This document shows positions 1 through 7,313 of a stretch of DNA of 64,000 nt, one piece after another. The stretch comes from Bacillus alkalisoli. Its GTDB lineage: Bacteria; Bacillota; Bacilli; Bacillales; Bacillaceae_I. The translations under genes were made by a program, and so were the position numbers. The first letter of the stretch is position 1. Each line of letters opens with the position of its first letter. The stretch lies in assembly GCF_002797415.1 (NCBI RefSeq), contig NZ_KZ454944.1:1568665-1632664 (forward strand). Direction: 5' to 3'. The notes beneath the pieces were generated by a model. It was given only the letters and a program-made list of their open reading frames with translations. It ran no database searches and was not told the DNA's origin.

Positions 1-2
1 AG

Positions 3-53
3 TTCGGCGAAGTTTCCTACTTGCCATTAGGAGATGTATTGGATATTTCTTGA
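3..53 (+). CDS. C-terminal fragment of an unidentified protein (cut by window edge)
   Basis: An open frame enters from the left edge and ends at a TGA, giving a short tail ending PLGDVLDIS. It is followed by non-coding sequence. The fragment is too short to assign a family, and chance openness of this frame cannot be excluded. Confidence 0.3.
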   Translation, partial: FGEVSYLPLGDVLDIS

Positions 54-163
54 ACATATTTCTTGGAAATATGAAGGATAAATACCTATTTAAGTAGAAG
101 TTATTCTAACAATGGAGCAGTATAGGAAAATTGCTCAATTGAAGATAAACAGGAGGTATTTCT

Positions 164-289
164 TTGCTGATTCTCGGATTTATTGGGTTGTTTTTAACGC
201 TTTTTTCTATTGAAGCAAAACTTAGAAAAACAAATAAACAGAATGATGAAATAATAGACTTATTAAAGAAGTTAAATGACAAAAGTTAG
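164..289 (+). CDS. Small single-span membrane protein, 41 aa
   Basis: A TTG start lies 7 bases after a strong AGGAGG site. The product has one hydrophobic helix at residues 1-16 (LILGFIGLFLTLFSIEAK) followed by a charged Lys/Asp/Asn-rich tail ending LLKKLNDKS. That is the layout of many small Bacillus membrane peptides with an extracytoplasmic or short N-terminus and a cytosolic amphipathic tail. The family is not recognised. It sits 49 bases before the lipoprotein gene at 339 and could be co-transcribed with it. Confidence 0.5.
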   Translation: MLILGFIGLFLTLFSIEAKLRKTNKQNDEIIDLLKKLNDKS

Positions 290-338
290 GAAGATATTAA
301 GCTAGCGGGTAGAGTGGAAAATTAAGAGGTGGATAGAA

Positions 339-947
339 ATGAAAAAAATTTTTTTATTAATTTTATTATCATTGATACTTTTAGGGTGCTCAAATGAAAA
401 GGTACATGAAGAATTTTTTGATGAAAAGGTTAAATTAGAAGTGGAATCCATTTACTTGTCTCTAAGCATGAATGAAATTCTCGAGGAAATTCTTGAAGAA
501 GAAGTGTTAAGTTTTAGCAATGCATATTTATTAAGTGAGAAAGCTCGTAGTTTATTTAATTCTCACGAGGAGTTAGTAAAATTAATGAGAAATATGAACG
601 ATGTTGATTCAGAACGAGCAGAAAGTAGTTCAGCCATCGGTGTTCTTCATTATGCAACAGATATTTTGTCTAGAAATATGATAGAGCCTCGAAAATTAGA
701 TGATTCTTCGTTGGAAATATTTAAGGCAATGCAATCCATTGTTGAGTATTGGAGTAATGAAATTCCACTTCAAAAAGGGATAATAAAACTGGAGTCTCAT
801 TTCGTAATCAAAGATGAATATTGGGAACATACATTTGAAGATGATTTTTGGCGTATAGCTACAAGCTTTTTTCATGAGGATAATGAGAGTTTAGAATTTA
901 ATTCCAATGTAAGTCATTTACAACAAGCTCTCCAAAAAAACTGGTAA
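339..947 (+). CDS. Putative lipoprotein of unknown function, 202 aa
   Basis: The N-terminus is a lipoprotein signal: Lys-Lys, a hydrophobic stretch, then lipobox LLGC with Cys17 as the predicted acylation site, so the mature protein should be anchored on the outer face of the membrane. The rest is acidic and probably helical, with no motif I recognise. An AGAGGTGG ribosome site precedes the ATG. A second lipoprotein gene of similar size lies at 8273-8880, but I saw no convincing alignment between them. Membership of the lipoprotein class is secure; the function is unknown. Confidence 0.7.
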   Translation: MKKIFLLILLSLILLGCSNEKVHEEFFDEKVKLEVESIYLSLSMNEILEEILEEEVLSFSNAYLLSEKARSLFNSHEELVKLMRNMNDVDSERAESSSAIGVLHYATDILSRNMIEPRKLDDSSLEIFKAMQSIVEYWSNEIPLQKGIIKLESHFVIKDEYWEHTFEDDFWRIATSFFHEDNESLEFNSNVSHLQQALQKNW

Positions 948-983
948 AAAACGTTGAAAGAAATTAGCAACCATAATTCATTA

Positions 984-1040
984 CACTACACAAAAAATAG
1001 AGTGCCAAAACATATTTTGTTTGGCACTCTATTTGATAAA
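984..1040. terminator. Bidirectional hairpin between convergent genes
   Basis: AGAGTGCCAAA pairs with TTTGGCACTCT around an ACATATTTTG loop at about 1000-1031, flanked by A- and T-rich runs. It lies between the lipoprotein gene (+) and the HPr-like gene (-), so it can terminate both. Confidence 0.75.
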
Positions 1041-1049
1041 GTTAACTAT

Positions 1050-1289
1050 TTACTTTTTCTCAAACAACCCTAATCCAAGTAAGGCTTCTAATACTTCTTC
1101 GCCTTCGTCAGAAGAAATTTCAACCTCTTGACCAGGCTGTAGAGCTAACGCAAGTAGGCCAAGTAAGCTTTTCGCATCGACTACCCAATGCTCTTTCTTA
1201 AATAAGATTGTCCCAGGATAAGCACTTGTCGTATTCACAACACTACTCGCACTCTCAGCAAAAATTGGTTTAAGTACAGTAACTACCAT
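1050..1289 (-). CDS. HPr-like protein lacking the phospho-histidine (Crh-like), 79 aa
   Basis: Size and pattern match the HPr fold: a VDAKSLLGLLALAL segment corresponds to the HPr region around regulatory Ser46, followed by a PGQEVEI strand and a C-terminal helix. Where HPr has G-I-H15-A-R17, this protein has P-I-F-A-E, so both the phosphoryl-accepting His15 and Arg17 are missing. It therefore cannot carry phosphate in the PTS in the normal way. The Ser46 equivalent is kept, as in Crh, which suggests a regulatory role; that is inference. I chose the ATG at 1289 because AAGGAGTG precedes it by 8 bases; an upstream in-frame TTG would add 10 residues. It is transcribed alone. Confidence 0.7.
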   Translation of the reverse strand: MVVTVLKPIFAESASSVVNTTSAYPGTILFKKEHWVVDAKSLLGLLALALQPGQEVEISSDEGEEVLEALLGLGLFEKK

Positions 1290-1454
1290 TTCACAACACT
1301 CCTTTGTCTCTTTTTCCAAAACGTTTATACCTTTAGTATAGATTAAAACAACGAAACAACAAGCAATTTTTCATGAAATATATGGATATATTGTTAGAAA
1401 AGGAATGAGTAGAAGTGATATGATAAAAGAAATACGAAGTAGCGGGTGGAGCGG

Positions 1455-1859
1455 ATGGATAAAAAGTTGATAGAAACGATAAGTGATTTTTTAATTAAAG
1501 AAGTAAATCCGTATTATATAACTGTTTTTGGATCAATGGCAAAAGGTACGGCAAGGAAAGATAGTGACATCGACATCGCATTTCTTTCAGACGAGAAATT
1601 CGAGCCATATGACCTGTTTATCATCGCTCAAGGATTAGCGTCCATTATAGATAGAGACGTTGATTTAATCGATTTAAATGAAGCATCCACAGTTTTTCAG
1701 GCCCAGATTGTTGGAACAGGAGAAATTATTTTTTGCACTGATGAATACCGCAAAGCAATTTTTGAAATGAAAACATTTAAGATGTACGCGAAATTAAATG
1801 AAGAACGAGAAGTGGTTTTTAAGAGGATTATGGAAAGTGGTCAAATATATGAAAAATAA
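1455..1859 (+). CDS. MNT-type nucleotidyltransferase domain protein, 134 aa
   Basis: The minimal nucleotidyltransferase signature is complete: VFGSMAKG, then DSDIDIAFLSD with two metal-binding Asp residues at about 40-45, and a later Asp pair in DRDVDLIDL. It should transfer a nucleotide to a protein, RNA or small molecule. Family members of this size (MntA-like) are often antitoxins that AMPylate a HepT RNase, but no HepT gene is adjacent here, so this is an orphan. An in-frame GTG at 1446 could also be the start; the ATG at 1455 has GGTGGA just upstream. The substrate is unknown. Confidence 0.75.
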   Translation: MDKKLIETISDFLIKEVNPYYITVFGSMAKGTARKDSDIDIAFLSDEKFEPYDLFIIAQGLASIIDRDVDLIDLNEASTVFQAQIVGTGEIIFCTDEYRKAIFEMKTFKMYAKLNEEREVVFKRIMESGQIYEK

Positions 1860-1892
1860 AACGCTTGGGTTCATTAGAATCCAAGCGCTAAA
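1859..1892. terminator. Hairpin between convergent genes
   Basis: AACGCTTGGGTTC pairs with GAATCCAAGCGCT around a short ATTA loop, located directly after the nucleotidyltransferase stop codon and before the end of the convergent CDSGH-type gene. T-run is weak on the + strand. Confidence 0.6.
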
Positions 1893-1900
1893 AATGTAAA

Positions 1901-2113
1901 TTAGTCTCCAAGAACCTTCTCAGCGCGAACGCAAGATTCGAAATTTCCTTTATGGGAAGCATCACAGAATGGTAAATTTTTTGATAAGCCACAGCGGCAA
2001 AGTGAGAATGCAGGCTTTGTTTCGAACTTATTCCCGTCCACATCTACAAGTTCTACATCACCAGTTACACGAAAAGCGCCGTTATCCATCACTTTAATTT
2101 GTACTTTTGACAT
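1901..2113 (-). CDS. CDGSH iron-sulfur domain protein, 70 aa
   Basis: It carries the mitoNEET/CDGSH 2Fe-2S binding pattern: CRCGLSKNLPFCDASHKG, with three Cys and one His ligand near residues 44-60. A beta-rich N-terminal part resembles the small bacterial single-domain members. The role is probably redox or Fe-S handling; partners are unknown. The ATG at 2113 is preceded by AAAGGAGGA 8 bases upstream, so the longer open frame upstream is not used. It sits beside yqkB, another Fe-S-related gene, but on the opposite strand. Confidence 0.85.
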   Translation of the reverse strand: MSKVQIKVMDNGAFRVTGDVELVDVDGNKFETKPAFSLCRCGLSKNLPFCDASHKGNFESCVRAEKVLGD

Positions 2114-2295
2114 TAGTAAATTCCTCCTTTTTCTCCGTATATTAGTATCGTATACATCATTGCCCAAATTCGCAACCTTTTAATCTACAAAAAAGTAGGA
2201 AGGAATGTCGCATTTAACAAGAAAAAACATGAAAATCACCATATAACAAAAAATATGGTACAATGCAAGTACAAACTTTTTTGGAGGCAAGTACG

Positions 2296-2625
2296 GTGAA
2301 AGTCACATTTACAGAACGCGCGCTGGAGAAAATTCAGCCTAAACTAGAAAACAATCCAACGAAATGGATGAAAATTAAATATGATACAGAAGGATGCGGC
2401 TGCGTTGTGAGCGGTGTTTCAGCACTATGGATTACGTCTGAAACAGAATGGGATGACGTAGAAGTAGACACTAATATAGAAAAGCTAGTAATGGAAAAAT
2501 CAAAGCTTGTCTTTTTTGACGAAGACATGACAGTAGATTTTGTCGAGTCTGCTAATACCTTCATGCTAAAATGCCCAAGTCAAATCTTAAATCCACGTAT
2601 GTCTTTAAAAGAAGTGGGGGCGTAA
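2296..2625 (+). CDS. yqkB: YqkB-like HesB/IscA-type Fe-S biosynthesis protein, 109 aa
   Basis: The size and sequence match the B. subtilis YqkB family, a branch of the HesB/IscA-like Fe-S cluster biosynthesis fold. A GCGCVVSG motif near residues 35-42 holds closely spaced Cys, and a third Cys lies near the C-terminus in KCPSQIL. The start is the GTG at 2296: TTGGAGG lies 8 bases upstream, whereas the longer frame has no site. It is followed after 2 bases by yqkC, so the two are one transcript. The biochemical role of YqkB is not firmly established. Confidence 0.8.
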   Translation: MKVTFTERALEKIQPKLENNPTKWMKIKYDTEGCGCVVSGVSALWITSETEWDDVEVDTNIEKLVMEKSKLVFFDEDMTVDFVESANTFMLKCPSQILNPRMSLKEVGA

Positions 2626-2627
2626 TC

Positions 2628-2870
2628 ATGAGTGATAAAACAAAATCATTAAAAAATATTGCAGCCCAAAAGACTTGGGTAAGCTTTTTAAACCATAATC
2701 ACCCATACACGTTATTACACTGGTCGATCGGCGGTATTAACCACGACGATAAAGACGTATGGCTTATTCAAGACGAAGTCACATTTGAAGTACAAGAATT
2801 TGAAAGCCTAGATGCTGCGATTGAGTGGATAAAAGCAAATATGGACGGAATTACAGACGTACTAGGCTAA
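2628..2870 (+). CDS. yqkC: YqkC-like protein of unknown function, 80 aa
   Basis: Length (80 aa) and position directly after yqkB match B. subtilis yqkC. The ATG lies 2 bases after the yqkB stop, with AAGTGGGGG inside the end of yqkB as ribosome site, so translation is probably coupled. The product is soluble, rich in aromatic residues ([16 protein letters not shown]), and ends with a short helix. No catalytic motif is visible. Confidence 0.7.
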   Translation: MSDKTKSLKNIAAQKTWVSFLNHNHPYTLLHWSIGGINHDDKDVWLIQDEVTFEVQEFESLDAAIEWIKANMDGITDVLG

Positions 2871-2897
2871 GCTTGAGGAAACCCCTCGAGCTTTTTT
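2870..2897 (+). terminator. Intrinsic terminator after yqkBC
   Basis: AGCTTGAGG pairs with CCTCGAGCT around an AAACC loop and is followed by TTTTTT. It begins at the yqkC stop codon. Confidence 0.9.
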
Positions 2898-2942
2898 AAT
2901 AATCAGTTCTGTTACAATTGCTAAATTTCCCTTTGAAACAAA

Positions 2943-3473
2943 TTAAGTCAATTTTTTATAATATATGATAGTTGCATCAAAATGCCCATTTTCCGACTTT
3001 GCATAATCAGGTATCCGACCAACATATTGGTAGCCGAGTGAAGTGTAAAGCAAATTGGAGGGATCTCCTTCTCTCGTATCTAGTACTATTAAAGTTTTCC
3101 CCATTTGTATAGCTGTTTCATGAGCCTTCTCCATTAATAAATGGCCAATTCCCATTCGACGGTAGTTAGAGAGAGTCATTAATTTTGCAATCTCCGCTCT
3201 ATGGCTTCCATTTTGTTTGGAACAAAGGTGTAATTGTACGCTACCAACTACTCGTTCGTTAGCTTTTGCAAGAAAAAGAATTACGTTTGAATCCTGGATG
3301 CTCTCCCAATAATCTTGTGCCGCAAAAAAAACTAGAGGTGGAAGAAAGCCAATGGATGCACCATGCTGAACAACATTTATTATTAGTTCACTAAGATCTT
3401 TTATGTTTTCCTCAATCTTTATGCATTGTTCAACACTAATAGCTATTTTTTCCAAAGAACCACACCCTAACAT
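2943..3473 (-). CDS. GNAT-family N-acetyltransferase, 176 aa
   Basis: The acetyl-CoA pyrophosphate loop (motif A) is seen as YRRMGIGHLLMEKA near residues 104-117, followed by the LVLDT and NLLYTSLGYQYVG elements usual in GNAT motif B. It should transfer an acetyl group from acetyl-CoA to a small molecule or peptide; the substrate cannot be told. An in-frame internal ATG or later start could shorten the N-terminus. The gene is monocistronic and convergent with the yqkBC unit. Confidence 0.8.
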   Translation of the reverse strand: MLGCGSLEKIAISVEQCIKIEENIKDLSELIINVVQHGASIGFLPPLVFFAAQDYWESIQDSNVILFLAKANERVVGSVQLHLCSKQNGSHRAEIAKLMTLSNYRRMGIGHLLMEKAHETAIQMGKTLIVLDTREGDPSNLLYTSLGYQYVGRIPDYAKSENGHFDATIIYYKKLT

Positions 3474-3605
3474 GATTTATATGAATAATGTGACACAAGA
3501 CAGGAGCATATAAAAGGAGTTTGTTAAAAAATCTAACACGATTTTTGTGCTATAATCAACACAATTTGTCTCGCTTGATATTTGAAGGTAATGGAGGTAA
3601 AGATA

Positions 3606-4421
3606 ATGGAAACTGGAGAGTTTGAAAGGCTTTGTCACTCAATTGATGATTATATTTGGGTAGAGCAGAAAAAAAGAGAAATAACTGGGGGTACAATAAC
3701 TTTTAAAGAAATAGATAAGATTAGCGAAATGCAAAAAATTGATAAAGTAATGATTTCAGGACTAAAACAGGATTCTTTTGAGTATTTCATTCGTACCCAG
3801 AGTTATAAGTTTCAAGCGATTATGTTTTGGAAAAATAAGCTTGTTGAGGACTGGTCACTTCTATCTACATTAAAAAATGTAAAATTTATCGGCTTCTTCC
3901 ACAATCAACGGATTACGCAACTATGGGATATGACTGAAAACAATTCACTGGAGGGTCTCTATATTAGCGACTTTACGAGGCTACATTCGCTAGATGGAAT
4001 AAAAAATGCACCCAAGTTAGAGCGATTGTACTTCGGTGATGCCGTATGGAACACCAGTGTATTAAATGACCTGAAGGCATTGGAAAACTCAAGGTTGAAA
4101 GAATTCCATTTTGCGGGTAAAGCCATTAAGGAAGAGGATATAACAATTTATACTAAAATGCCAAATCTTGAAAGATTAAATTTTCGGACCAATCTATACA
4201 CTACAGAGCAGTTAGCGTGGTTAGTTGCGAATTTACCAAATGTACAAGGGTATTCATTAAATCCATATGTTAAATTTAATGATGTAAATAGTACAGAAAA
4301 GGATATTCTAATTTGCGGTAAAAGAAAACCGTTTTTATCTTCAGAAAAAGATGAAATGAAAATCCGAAAATATGTTGATGAATTTGAACAAATGGTAGAA
4401 CAGTTCATAAATGAAAATTAA
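3606..4421 (+). CDS. Leucine-rich-repeat-like protein, 271 aa
   Basis: From about residue 85 to 215 the protein shows irregular LRR-like units (LKNVKFIGFFHNQRI, LEGLYISDF, APKLERLYFGDA, SRLKEFHFAGK, MPNLERLNFRTN) about 22-25 residues apart. There is no signal peptide or membrane helix, so it is probably a cytosolic binding protein. The N-terminal 80 residues are not recognisable. The ATG at 3606 is preceded by GGAGG 8 bases upstream; a longer frame is open but lacks a site. Its partner is unknown. Confidence 0.65.
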   Translation: METGEFERLCHSIDDYIWVEQKKREITGGTITFKEIDKISEMQKIDKVMISGLKQDSFEYFIRTQSYKFQAIMFWKNKLVEDWSLLSTLKNVKFIGFFHNQRITQLWDMTENNSLEGLYISDFTRLHSLDGIKNAPKLERLYFGDAVWNTSVLNDLKALENSRLKEFHFAGKAIKEEDITIYTKMPNLERLNFRTNLYTTEQLAWLVANLPNVQGYSLNPYVKFNDVNSTEKDILICGKRKPFLSSEKDEMKIRKYVDEFEQMVEQFINEN

Positions 4422-4439
4422 ATCATTTCGTATTAAATG

Positions 4440-4472
4440 ATAAAATGCACTGCATAAAGCAGTGCATTTTAG
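4440..4472 (+). terminator. Intrinsic terminator
   Basis: AAAATGCACTGC pairs with GCAGTGCATTTT around ATAAA, just after the LRR-like gene. A second weaker hairpin (GGAACC/GGTTCC then TTTTT) lies at about 4511-4546. Confidence 0.85.
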
Positions 4473-4633
4473 CTTGCATTTTGGTCTGTAATTTTATTTT
4501 TTGCTATAAAACGGAACCCGTTACGAAAAGAGGAGGTTCCTTTTTACACCAAAAACGATAGTTAAAGTTTAAAATTACCATAATGTTAAAACAGAGTAGT
4601 AAAACTACTAGCAGTTACGTTGTTTAGTTACTG

Positions 4634-4903
4634 CTATTGTCTTTTAAAACGACTACCTTTACTTTTCGATTTTAAGCGATTGATTTGACTCGAAACTTTT
4701 TGTTGTGAATTTTGTTCGCTTTGAGAATCGAGAGTGAGTGCTGTAATTTCTTCCCCAAATACAGTTAGATGATAGTGACTACCTTCTTTAGAGCCAAGCG
4801 GAAGTTGAGACACGTCTATGACAAACTCTTTTTGCAAATCCTCAACTAAAATAGTGGCGTGCTTTCCGTCAACGATTCTATCTAAAACACCTTTAACATT
4901 CAT
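4634..4903 (-). CDS. DUF3006-type small protein, 89 aa
   Basis: The N-terminal 60 residues (GVLDRIVDGKHATILVED, then a GS.YHLTVFGEEI segment) resemble the DUF3006 family. These small all-beta proteins are often encoded next to ComEC-like metallo-hydrolases, and here the gene begins 5 bases after the stop of exactly such a gene. The C-terminus is a basic, Ser/Lys/Arg-rich tail that looks disordered. The ATG at 4903 is preceded by GAGGTGAT. Function is unknown; the pairing with the hydrolase suggests a shared task. Confidence 0.7.
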   Translation of the reverse strand: MNVKGVLDRIVDGKHATILVEDLQKEFVIDVSQLPLGSKEGSHYHLTVFGEEITALTLDSQSEQNSQQKVSSQINRLKSKSKGSRFKRQ

Positions 4904-4908
4904 TCGGA

Positions 4909-6147
4909 TCACCTCACACAAGCTAAGTTTTGATTTTTAATATCAGCTAGTCTTCCTGCACCAATCCCTGAGATAGAAGATAAGCTATCGATGCTTTGAA
5001 ACGGTCGTTTAGAAATAAGCTCTTCTGCCCGAGCAGGCCCAATATGCTTGATCTCTTGTAAGCTATCGAAGCTTGCTGTATTAATATTGATGCAATCACT
5101 AGGTGTTGCAGTTTCAGGGTCTTCCTTTTTAACTTCAGGCTTTGAAGCTGTTTCTCCACTAGAAGTTGGTGAAATCGTTCCATCCATTTTAGTCTGCACA
5201 TCAAAAGTATCGCCATTGGTCGTAATAACAATCGTACCGTGTATGTCGGTACCGTACAAATCAACACCTGCATCCATTACCCGCGTTAATACTTCATCAT
5301 GTGGGTGGCCGTAATTATTTCCAACGCCGGCAGAATATATCGCTACTTTCGGGTTTACTGCCTGTAAAAATGCGGATGTGGTGGATGTGTTTGAACCATG
5401 ATGTCCAAGTTTTAAAATGTCTGCATCTAAATGATGACCACGCTTGAGCATGGCTTCTTCTGTTTGTCTTTCAGCATCACCGGTGAAAAGGAAAGAAACC
5501 TCTCCGTATTGAACTCTCATCGAAACAGAACCTTCGTGAACATCTCCAGTTAATTTTTCTGGATTTATTATTTCCAAAACTAATGGGCCAATGTCATATA
5601 CTTCTCCAGCTCTTGGTTCGTGATAGTCTGCGCCACTTCTTTCCACCGCATCCATGGCACGCTCAAACGTTTGGGAAGTTGAGATATCTCCAGACATCCA
5701 CACTTCCGAAACCGAAATGCCACTGTCCAAAATTTTATCCAATTGTCCGATATGATCGGCGTGAGGGTGACTAATAATGATAATATCTATGTGTTCAATT
5801 TTTTGGATATCCAAGTACTGAACTACATCATTTCGATTCCAGTTTCCAGTGTCATAAAGAATACGAAAATCTTCGCCTTCATACGAATAGTTGAAAAGAA
5901 TGGAATCTGCTTGTCCGACATCGATGTAATGGACAGATAAATTTTCTAAAGATCCGTCACTTATATTTGTTGAAATGTCTTCTTTCTCGTCTTCAGCTGA
6001 ACTTTCATTAGATGTCTGAATTTCAGTAGGAGAGTCGTCTTCTTGTGAAACTTCTTGATGGTTTATTGTTGTAGTTTCTATTCCACATCCACTAGCAAAG
6101 AAAAAAACTAGTATACTAAGAATAGAAAGTAATAGTTTATTATGCAT
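4909..6147 (-). CDS. Secreted ComEC-like metallo-beta-lactamase-fold hydrolase with HhH tail, 412 aa
   Basis: A lipoprotein signal (hydrophobic helix then ASGC, Cys21) is followed by a Ser/Glu-rich linker. An MBL-fold domain of the ComEC/Rec2 C-terminal type spans about residues 70-320, with metal motif SHPHADHIG and later LKLGHHGSNTS, GDAER and YGHPHDE. A second low-complexity linker leads to a ComEA-like helix-hairpin-helix DNA-binding motif in the last 60 residues (INTAS.. IKHIGPARAEELI .. SISGIGAGRL). MBL and HhH are normally in separate competence proteins; here they are fused on one lipid-anchored, extracytoplasmic protein. A role as surface nuclease or phosphodiesterase acting on DNA is inference. 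Confidence 0.85.
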   Translation of the reverse strand: MHNKLLLSILSILVFFFASGCGIETTTINHQEVSQEDDSPTEIQTSNESSAEDEKEDISTNISDGSLENLSVHYIDVGQADSILFNYSYEGEDFRILYDTGNWNRNDVVQYLDIQKIEHIDIIIISHPHADHIGQLDKILDSGISVSEVWMSGDISTSQTFERAMDAVERSGADYHEPRAGEVYDIGPLVLEIINPEKLTGDVHEGSVSMRVQYGEVSFLFTGDAERQTEEAMLKRGHHLDADILKLGHHGSNTSTTSAFLQAVNPKVAIYSAGVGNNYGHPHDEVLTRVMDAGVDLYGTDIHGTIVITTNGDTFDVQTKMDGTISPTSSGETASKPEVKKEDPETATPSDCININTASFDSLQEIKHIGPARAEELISKRPFQSIDSLSSISGIGAGRLADIKNQNLACVR

Positions 6148-6209
6148 CTCCGACCTCCTTAAGTCACCATACCATTATAAAGGAAAGGGCAGAAAATATG
6201 TGATAATAA

Positions 6210-6239
6210 TTGAAATAACAAGTTTGGATTTAGTATAAT
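6210..6239 (+). promoter_or_regulatory. Sigma-A promoter of the guanidine riboswitch transcript
   Basis: TTGAAA at 6210-6215 and TATAAT at 6234-6239, spaced by 18 bases, lie about 25 bases upstream of the riboswitch. Confidence 0.7.
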
Positions 6240-6259
6240 GGAATAAATTTAAATACAAA

Positions 6260-6365
6260 GCATTCTAGGGTTCCGTAGCAACTCAAGCTAGTCTGGTCCG
6301 AGAGAAGGCGCACGAGTAAGAAGTACGAAAGCTTGTGTACACGGAAGGAAAAAAGCCTGGGAGAT
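6260..6365 (+). promoter_or_regulatory. Guanidine-I (ykkC) riboswitch
   Basis: The conserved ykkC-yxkD blocks are present in order: CTAGGGTTCCG at about 6265, GTCTGGTCCGAGAGA at about 6291, then ACACGGAAGG and AAAAAGCCTGGGAGA leading into the expression platform. This class binds guanidinium and turns on guanidine export genes. It stands before a paired SMR exporter, which fits. Ligand binding stabilises the aptamer's 3' side and should break the terminator that follows. Confidence 0.95.
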
Positions 6366-6397
6366 ATTTCATCACAATATCTCTCAGGCTTTTTTTA
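6353..6397 (+). terminator. Riboswitch-controlled terminator
   Basis: AAGCCTGGGAGATAT pairs with ATATCTCTCAGGCTT around TTCATCACA and ends in a T-run. Its 5' arm shares the last conserved block of the guanidine-I aptamer, which is the expected on-switch arrangement. Confidence 0.93.
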
Positions 6398-6438
6398 GGT
6401 TGTTCCGAAGAATATTGTTCATTAATTGAGCCTTTCTA

Positions 6439-6598
6439 GCGGTTGATTTCCGCGCATATCGTAGACTCCTGCGGGAGAAGCGGGGAGCGGGAGACCCCAC
6501 AGGCGCTTGTGCCGAGGAGTAGGTTTTTTCACGACAGTGAAAATAACCTTCCTTTTTACCGCCCGCGGAAAGCGAAGATATGCGCGGAAATCAACCGC
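6439..6598. repeat. Palindromic GC-rich dispersed element, copy A
   Basis: Twenty-two-base perfect inverted ends (GCGGTTGATTTCCGCGCATATC and its complement, shortened here to their first 20) enclose the shared core GTAGACTCCTGCGGGA, AGACCCCACAGGCG, CGAGGAG and CCGCCCGCGGAAAGCGAAG. Copies B-E lie at about 24785, 39899, 40718 and 43790. This copy carries an extra T-rich insert near 6521-6560 and sits between the riboswitch terminator and the exporter gene, so it is inside the 5' leader. Confidence 0.9.
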
Positions 6599-6637
6599 GG
6601 TATTTAAACAGCCTATGATAATTAAGGAGGAACCAAT

Positions 6638-6976
6638 ATGACCAAACACTGGATAAAAGTATTCATCGCGGCATTTTTCGAAGTAATTTGGGTCACTGGA
6701 TTAAAATATGCCACAACTCCAACAACATGGCTAATAACCATCATCGCAATTATAATAAGTTTTTATTTAATGATTATGGCCGGAAAGTTTTTGCCTGTTG
6801 GTACGGTTTACGCTGTTTTCGTCGGGCTAGGCACAGCTGGCACCGTTTTTATAGAAATAATCTTTTTCCATGAACCATTGAATCCAACCAAGTTATTGTT
6901 TATAGGATTATTACTGCTCGGTGTAATGGGACTAAAAGTTGTGACAAAACCACAGCCGAAAGGAGAAGAAGCTTAA
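6638..6976 (+). CDS. ykkC: SMR-family guanidinium exporter subunit YkkC-like, 112 aa
   Basis: Four predicted membrane helices span a typical small-multidrug-resistance protein. The essential membrane-embedded Glu lies in helix 1 ([15 protein letters not shown], Glu15-16). Helix 3 carries [14 protein letters not shown], the usual SMR dimer motif. With the next gene it forms a paired heteromeric SMR, as YkkC/YkkD of B. subtilis. The guanidine-I riboswitch upstream indicates that the physiological substrate is guanidinium, exported against protons; this is from established riboswitch biology. An AAGGAGG site precedes the ATG. Confidence 0.92.
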   Translation: MTKHWIKVFIAAFFEVIWVTGLKYATTPTTWLITIIAIIISFYLMIMAGKFLPVGTVYAVFVGLGTAGTVFIEIIFFHEPLNPTKLLFIGLLLLGVMGLKVVTKPQPKGEEA

Positions 6977-7291
6977 ATGGAGTGGATGTACTTAATAATT
7001 GCTGGGCTATTTGAAATGTTTGCAGTAGTCATGATTAACAAATTGCACCACGATCGTAAGGTGTCTTCTTTTTTCCTTTTAGTAGGGGGATTTGGACTTA
7101 GCTTCTTATTTTTAGCACTAGCAATGGAGACTTTACCAATGAGCACGGCCTATGCTGTTTGGACTGGCATCGGGGCTGCAGGTGGAGCTATTTTAGGAAT
7201 GATATTTTACAAAGAGTCGAAAGATTGGATGCGAATTTTCTTTATTAGTCTAGTAATTGGTGCTACGATTGGGTTGAAATTATTTTCGTAG
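6977..7291 (+). CDS. ykkD: SMR-family guanidinium exporter subunit YkkD-like, 104 aa
   Basis: This is the partner SMR protein, starting on the base after the ykkC stop codon, which implies translational coupling. Four hydrophobic helices are present, with the conserved Glu13 in GLFEMFAVVMINKL and the STAYAVWTGIGAAGG motif in helix 3. It is shorter at the C-terminus than YkkC. The two subunits are expected to assemble in opposite membrane orientation. Confidence 0.92.
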   Translation: MEWMYLIIAGLFEMFAVVMINKLHHDRKVSSFFLLVGGFGLSFLFLALAMETLPMSTAYAVWTGIGAAGGAILGMIFYKESKDWMRIFFISLVIGATIGLKLFS

Positions 7292-7313
7292 TTAAAGGCA
7301 GGTAATGTTATAA

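Noticed and set aside
1455-1859. MntA-HepT toxin-antitoxin pair
   Set aside because: Only the nucleotidyltransferase is present; no HepT-like gene adjoins on either side.
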